Assembly (NCBI GenBank): GCA_024516035.1
Contig: CM044960.1
Span: forward strand, 16,463,880-16,527,879
Direction of reading: 5' to 3'
From: Bactericera cockerelli
Taxonomy: Eukaryota > Arthropoda > Insecta > Hemiptera > Triozidae
Length of the DNA: 64,000 bases
The translations under genes and the position numbers were made by a program. The number at the start of each line of letters is the position of its first letter. The first letter of the stretch is position 1. Positions 59,616-64,000 of this stretch are shown here, in pieces. Below the pieces are notes generated by a model. The model did no database searches, was not told the origin of the DNA, and saw only the letters and a list, made by a program, of their open reading frames with translations.

Positions 59616-62600
59616 CTGCAACACAGTGTTGTCACACGTCACTTGGAGAAACATAATTATGAGAATGTGCAATATAAATTGCTTCCGAGAAATTTCTAAT
59701 ATTAGAAATCGGAAGTATTTTATTTATAAACTTTAAACGAAAACCTAAAATGTTAGCAAATCCCCTTTTCCTACCCTCTTTGAATATTACTTTCTTCCTT
59801 TCATCATCAGATTTTGAAACTTTATTAAAGTTTATTCAAGTGCATCCCTATTCGGCTAGCATAAGACCACTTTACACACATGGGTTTAATTAATCTCCCA
59901 AGTGTTTCGTCTACAATCTCGAGAAGTCTTTTGGATATGCGGTTCAAGGTTTATTAGACTGTACTTTTAATTTTACAGCTGTAGCCTATGTTAATATGAT
60001 ATGAAATTGTGACTTACTAGTGTAGAAAAGCCATCATTAAATATATGGAAAAATAAGTTACAAATACATATTCATGAGTGTGAAAAAAATTGGTAAAATG
60101 TTTTCCATGAAATCCTGTCCCAATATGTCTAATATGAGATAGAATATTGTTTGTTTATATAAAGATTTGTAAAAAAAAAAAATGGTGAGTTTTCTACCCA
60201 TCAATCGAGATTGCTAAATTAGGTATGTTGATATGTTGTTAATGTGCATGTGACTGTCCGGATTAATTTTGTCGAAATTGAACGACGAACTGGTTTCTAT
60301 CTGGTTTTCAAAAATCCTTTTGAAAAAAAAAATCTAGCTGCACATATTTTATCTTCTTAGAAATAGTAGTAATTTTTATGTAATATATAATAGATCGTCT
60401 AAAATAGAAAAGAAAGTTTGTAACATGAAAATGATTTCTACTTTTCATTTGATAGTAATTTGAAATGTAGTGGAACTGGAAAATACAACATTTTTATTGA
60501 AAAGAAGTTCTATAAACTAAGAGAAATATTAGATGAATCACTTTTACTTCTCAAGATTTTCTATGTTCAACGTTTGTTTTGCTGTCTCTTCCATTCTTTT
60601 TCTTCCTTTTGGGGTTTTCAAATGGCTCTTTTGTACTTTTGACATTCCATTGCTCAAAGACGGCACAGAAACACGACAATTTAGAACACTATCATTCTTT
60701 TATAGATTTTCTTTTCTTTTCAATACCTACGTCCTGCAGTATATTTGAAGTATTTAATCCATAGGACAACAATGCCATCAATGATAATATTAATGATAGA
60801 TATGAAAATGATACCAACACGATTTTTTTGTGTCATGCTGTCATATACAGTACAAAATTCCCTATCAAAATATGTAATGTGCTGAAAAAGGCCATAAGAT
60901 ACCCTATATTTGAATTAGCCTTTCATATTTAATTTAATATCCATACCTACTAATTATGTATGTACCAAATTAATATTATTTACGTAGTCAATTCAATAGG
61001 AACAGTCATGATGTATTGCACATTGCATAAACACAATAGTTCTTAGGAGCTCATAAAAAAAGGACAAGATTCTCTTCTTACAGGGTTTTTTTCCCTGATT
61101 CGTGGGGATAATGTTCCAATTAAAAACGAAATCTGATTATTTACCTGGAAGCCCTGAATTCAGAAAGTATTAGATTACAAAACAATTAGAATTTTTTTTA
61201 ATTTAACCGAGTGAAGCAGCGCACTAGCTCGCATACACGGAGACCTGTTGGGTTTGATTCCCAACAGTGCAGATATTTTCTGCTCTGCATTTGCATGTCA
61301 TACTTCGTGAGGAACAATGAGTACCTACCGATTTGTATAAAGAGTGACCAGTTGCGACATTACGATAAGGAATAATATAATAATCATATGGATGTTGGAA
61401 AATAATGACATTTGAAGAGCTACCCACAACAGTTTGTTTTGACATATACAAAGGGAACCACATACAAATTCACTCTTTTTTATAATAAATGATAAGGTTA
61501 GGTAGAAAAAACTCAGGTTATATCAATAATGGAAGGTCGCCGTGAAATATTCACGAGGAAGTAATGTTTCCACAATAATTTATGGACACATTATATTGCC
61601 AATTATTGGCTGTGTATTTTTTCTATTATGTATATCATTCCAAATATTCTGTGTATTACTATTACAGTTATTACCTACTTACAGTCTACGGAAATTGAAT
61701 ATCCATACCTGGAGATTTATTCACTCTATTTGGTAATATTCAATTACTATTAATGATTGTAGTAATATTACTACGCAAAACATTGCTCTAAAGAAAATTA
61801 AATCCTAAACATAAAAAAAATCGTATTAAATGTTCTCGCTGATGCAAGGGTGTAGACTCCCAAGGAGAGTATATTGAAGGAGAGCACCATTGAAACACGG
61901 TAAGTGAACCTCCAGCCAATAAGGTCGGTTGTCCGGGAACTTTATGGTCGGACCTCGGACGGACGCGTATAAGAATATTTAATTAAATTAATTTTTTAAT
62001 GCTTTCTCTAGCTTTTTCGTGGAAATTGTTTTATAATAATATACTTCATCGGATGAACAGAAATTTTCCTAGAATCCCACAGTGCTTCACTTATTTACTT
62101 CCAGGTAAGGTTCGAGCATATAATAATAAAAGGTAACACGAGCTTCTAATATCTCGGAAAATAATATTAATTATTTAATAAGTTCACGGTGAATTTTCGC
62201 TATTTCCTTTTCTGAGGAACAGAAAATAAATACAATCTGTCTAACCTTTGTCAGACTTTTGAGATTAAGTACCTAAGAATAAGAGATTTTCAATATTTTT
62301 GGAGTATTTTTAGGATTTGTGTTGATCCAGCAACTTTTTAAGGGGAAAATAATCCTTGAGTGTCGGAGGGAATTATACTACAAAAAGAGGAAGGCCATAT
62401 TACAAAGAAACGAGTAGTCAAAACTAGCCTTTGTTTTATCACTATGAAATAAAAAAACATGAGAAAGAAAAAAATTCTCTTCTTCCTAATTAAAAAATTC
62501 ATTCATTCGTAAACTCATGGTAAAGATATATACAAAGATAAACTAAGTCTTGGTACTTTATTTATCAGATTATAAAGAAAATTTCTCTGTGACGTACAGT

Positions 62601-63355
62601 CATGCAAGCACTACTGTGAGATGAAATGAGAAAATGGATTCAGTGGAGAAATGAATTTGAAGAAATTAACTTTATTTTCAGAATTGTCTCCAGTGGATCG
62701 AGAGAAGTCTACTGAGAAGTTCGAAATTTTCTTCAACTAATTTATGATTGCAGGAGTTATTCTCATTCCACATGTTTCGTCACTAATTGAAGAACACGAG
62801 CATTTTACAGGATCATCAAACTACTTATATTATTACGAGCAAGTAGGTCATCAGTGTCACGAATTCTATCACTTTGAGCAAAGAAAATTCCTCACAATTT
62901 GAAACTATATTCACTCTTCACTGACTTAACACGTATGGAAGAAACTAATGGGTATTACCGATTTATGAAACTAGTGCAGAATTCGGAACGACTAAATTTA
63001 ATTCCCGAAGGAATACCTTTTCTATCCTGGATATTACTGAATGGCGTGTTGCATCTCATTCAATCTCATGCAAACATGTATAGAAAGTTGTGCAATGGGT
63101 CACTTTTTAGGAAATTGAATTATCCAAGCCATGTTGTAATATAGTCCGGACTTGGGAATGGAAACCTTTTAGAGTCAGAAATTTGAAATACATATGTAGA
63201 TGTCAATGTCTAGACCAAGCCTGAAAAGCCAACTGATTCAAAAATATTGGGATGATCTGAAATGTTAAGAACATTGTTTTCCATTTTGAGCATTCTCACA
63301 AGTGAAGCCTCTACCTAGCAAGTTGGCGGCAGTAATTAACTAATTAAGCACTTAC
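59616..63355. other. Receptor intron or upstream region, TM1-TM4 exons not found
   Basis: Searched by eye on the minus strand for TM2 (N-L-x3-D) and TM3 (D-R-Y) coding segments; none recognised. A GC-richer spot at about 61850-61970 has a plus-strand gtaagt donor-like site, but no reading frame fits a receptor. Confidence 0.4.
61205..61330 (+). repeat. tRNA-like SINE fragment
   Basis: A perfect 6-bp T-arm (gttggg/cccaac) around a tttgatt loop follows a region resembling the D and anticodon arms. The acceptor ends do not pair. Similar to 56690-56750. Confidence 0.4.
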
Positions 63356-63532
63356 GTGCTTTGTTGAACACACTTCTGTCAAAGTCAATTGACACTCTTC
63401 TTGATCATTACTATCATTACAATCTACTTGGTTTACATTTGCAGTATCACTTCGTCTGGGGAAGGAGCAATGGCTAGTATTGCCTGGGACGCCACCTGTT
63501 CTGACACTGTGGCTCTCTCCCACTTGGAACAT
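63356..63532 (-). CDS. Candidate N-terminal extracellular exon of the GPCR
   Basis: Minus-strand frame from ATG at 63530-63532 (or an upstream ATG at 63616) to AAGCAC|GTAAGTG. The donor is strong and in phase 0. The 59 codons include N-T-S and N-D-S glycosylation sequons and several Cys, which suits a receptor N-terminus. The gene link is position and orientation only, and the TM1-TM4 exons that should separate it from the ECL2 exon were not found. It may belong to another transcript. Confidence 0.35.
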
Positions 63533-63624
63533 TGTGGCAATGCGGCTGCTGAGGTGGTGGATGGTGCAAGATATCGAAATACCGGTTGATAACAGAAGAC
63601 CACGTATTTGTGCCAATTATTGTT

Positions 63625-63780
63625 GAAACAATGGGACCGTGGTAAAGGGAGGCACTAACTCTATTAAAGGTTCTTGGAAAGGAATTGCTTTATTGAGAAG
63701 AAAATACTTTAAGTTCTCTTGCAGAGGATCAGCCTGGATATCCAGAGAGGAAACGCAGGTTGTGCAATGAACACCATCAC
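63625..63780 (+). repeat. Retroelement C-terminal coding fragment, third copy
   Basis: The plus strand starts with acaatgggaccgtgg, close to the copy at 10599. It ends with a frame for Q-R-I-S-L-D-I-Q-R-G-N-A, matching 10603-10797. The region between is shortened and carries a stop. Confidence 0.5.
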
Positions 63781-64000
63781 TTAATATTCTTATTCCAAAA
63801 TGATTTCAGAGTACACATCTAGAACGATAAATTTTTACCACCTTTCGATAACAATTAAAAGATAATCCTTAATACACTCGTACATACATCGGTTTAGTCA
63901 GGAACGTGATATTGAAAAAGTATTTTGGTCGGATGTAAATAAAAAGACAAACAAATCCTTTCATGTTTGTAAATAGAACATTTTTTCTCCACAGAAAAAA

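Noticed and set aside
61850..61975. Minus-strand hydrophobic frame as a possible TM exon of the GPCR
   Set aside because: It lacks any TM2/TM3 signature (such as D-R-Y), and the clear splice donor nearby is on the other strand.
1..64000. CRISPR arrays, bacterial operons or phage genes
   Set aside because: None seen. The regular 49-bp array at 11965-13125 has no unique spacers and is a minisatellite in an insect gene.

Overview
The window looks like insect nuclear DNA: AT-rich, intron-bearing, with (TTAGG)n-type telomeric motifs, tRNA-derived SINEs and many nested transposable elements. Nothing is bacterial. The species is not determined; an insect such as a hemipteran is a guess.

Host genes. 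(1) On the plus strand at 1679-2388 lie the last two exons of a gene for a Lys/His-rich, probably secreted protein. (2) On the minus strand, a rhodopsin-family neuropeptide receptor runs from 59615 down to 10360. Four exons join in phase: ECL2/TM5/ICL3, TM6/TM7, and two C-tail exons. A candidate N-terminal exon lies at 63356-63532. The exons for TM1-TM4 were not found. The intron between the TM7 exon (56250) and the first C-tail exon (13264) is about 43 kb and holds most of the mobile DNA here.

Mobile elements inside that intron, in coordinate order: a 2.16-kb non-autonomous hAT element (14396-16550, 8-bp target duplication); a 17.15-kb near-perfect palindrome (18124-35278) with a perfect 6-bp target duplication and pieces of Polinton/Maverick genes (protein-primed DNA polymerase B, integrase, capsid-like protein) plus an intact 298-aa ORF in each arm; a tRNA-derived SINE; fragments of a second SINE family; an inverted-repeat 'tacagggtg' element interrupted by a 13.9-kb EnSpm/CACTA-type transposon (40410-54340). 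The CACTA-like element has an intact 804-aa transposase, a six-exon SAM-like partner gene, subterminal ACGTAGAAA-type repeats, a ~800-bp tandem array and a nested Helitron. A Harbinger-like MITE follows.

Outside that intron: a 1.72-kb TIR element with a nested SINE (3615-5338), a second Harbinger-like MITE (56787-56906), and small repeats.

Two features of the receptor gene stand out. A 49-bp minisatellite has amplified an exon-intron junction, so about 23 extra copies of the 5' splice site lie downstream of the real one. The last 3' splice site has a retroposed fragment inserted a few bases upstream of it, and the surrounding segment has since been triplicated.

The main candidate for something new is the palindrome. 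Its exact ends and 6-bp target duplication argue that the whole inverted dimer was integrated as a unit and is not an assembly fold-back.
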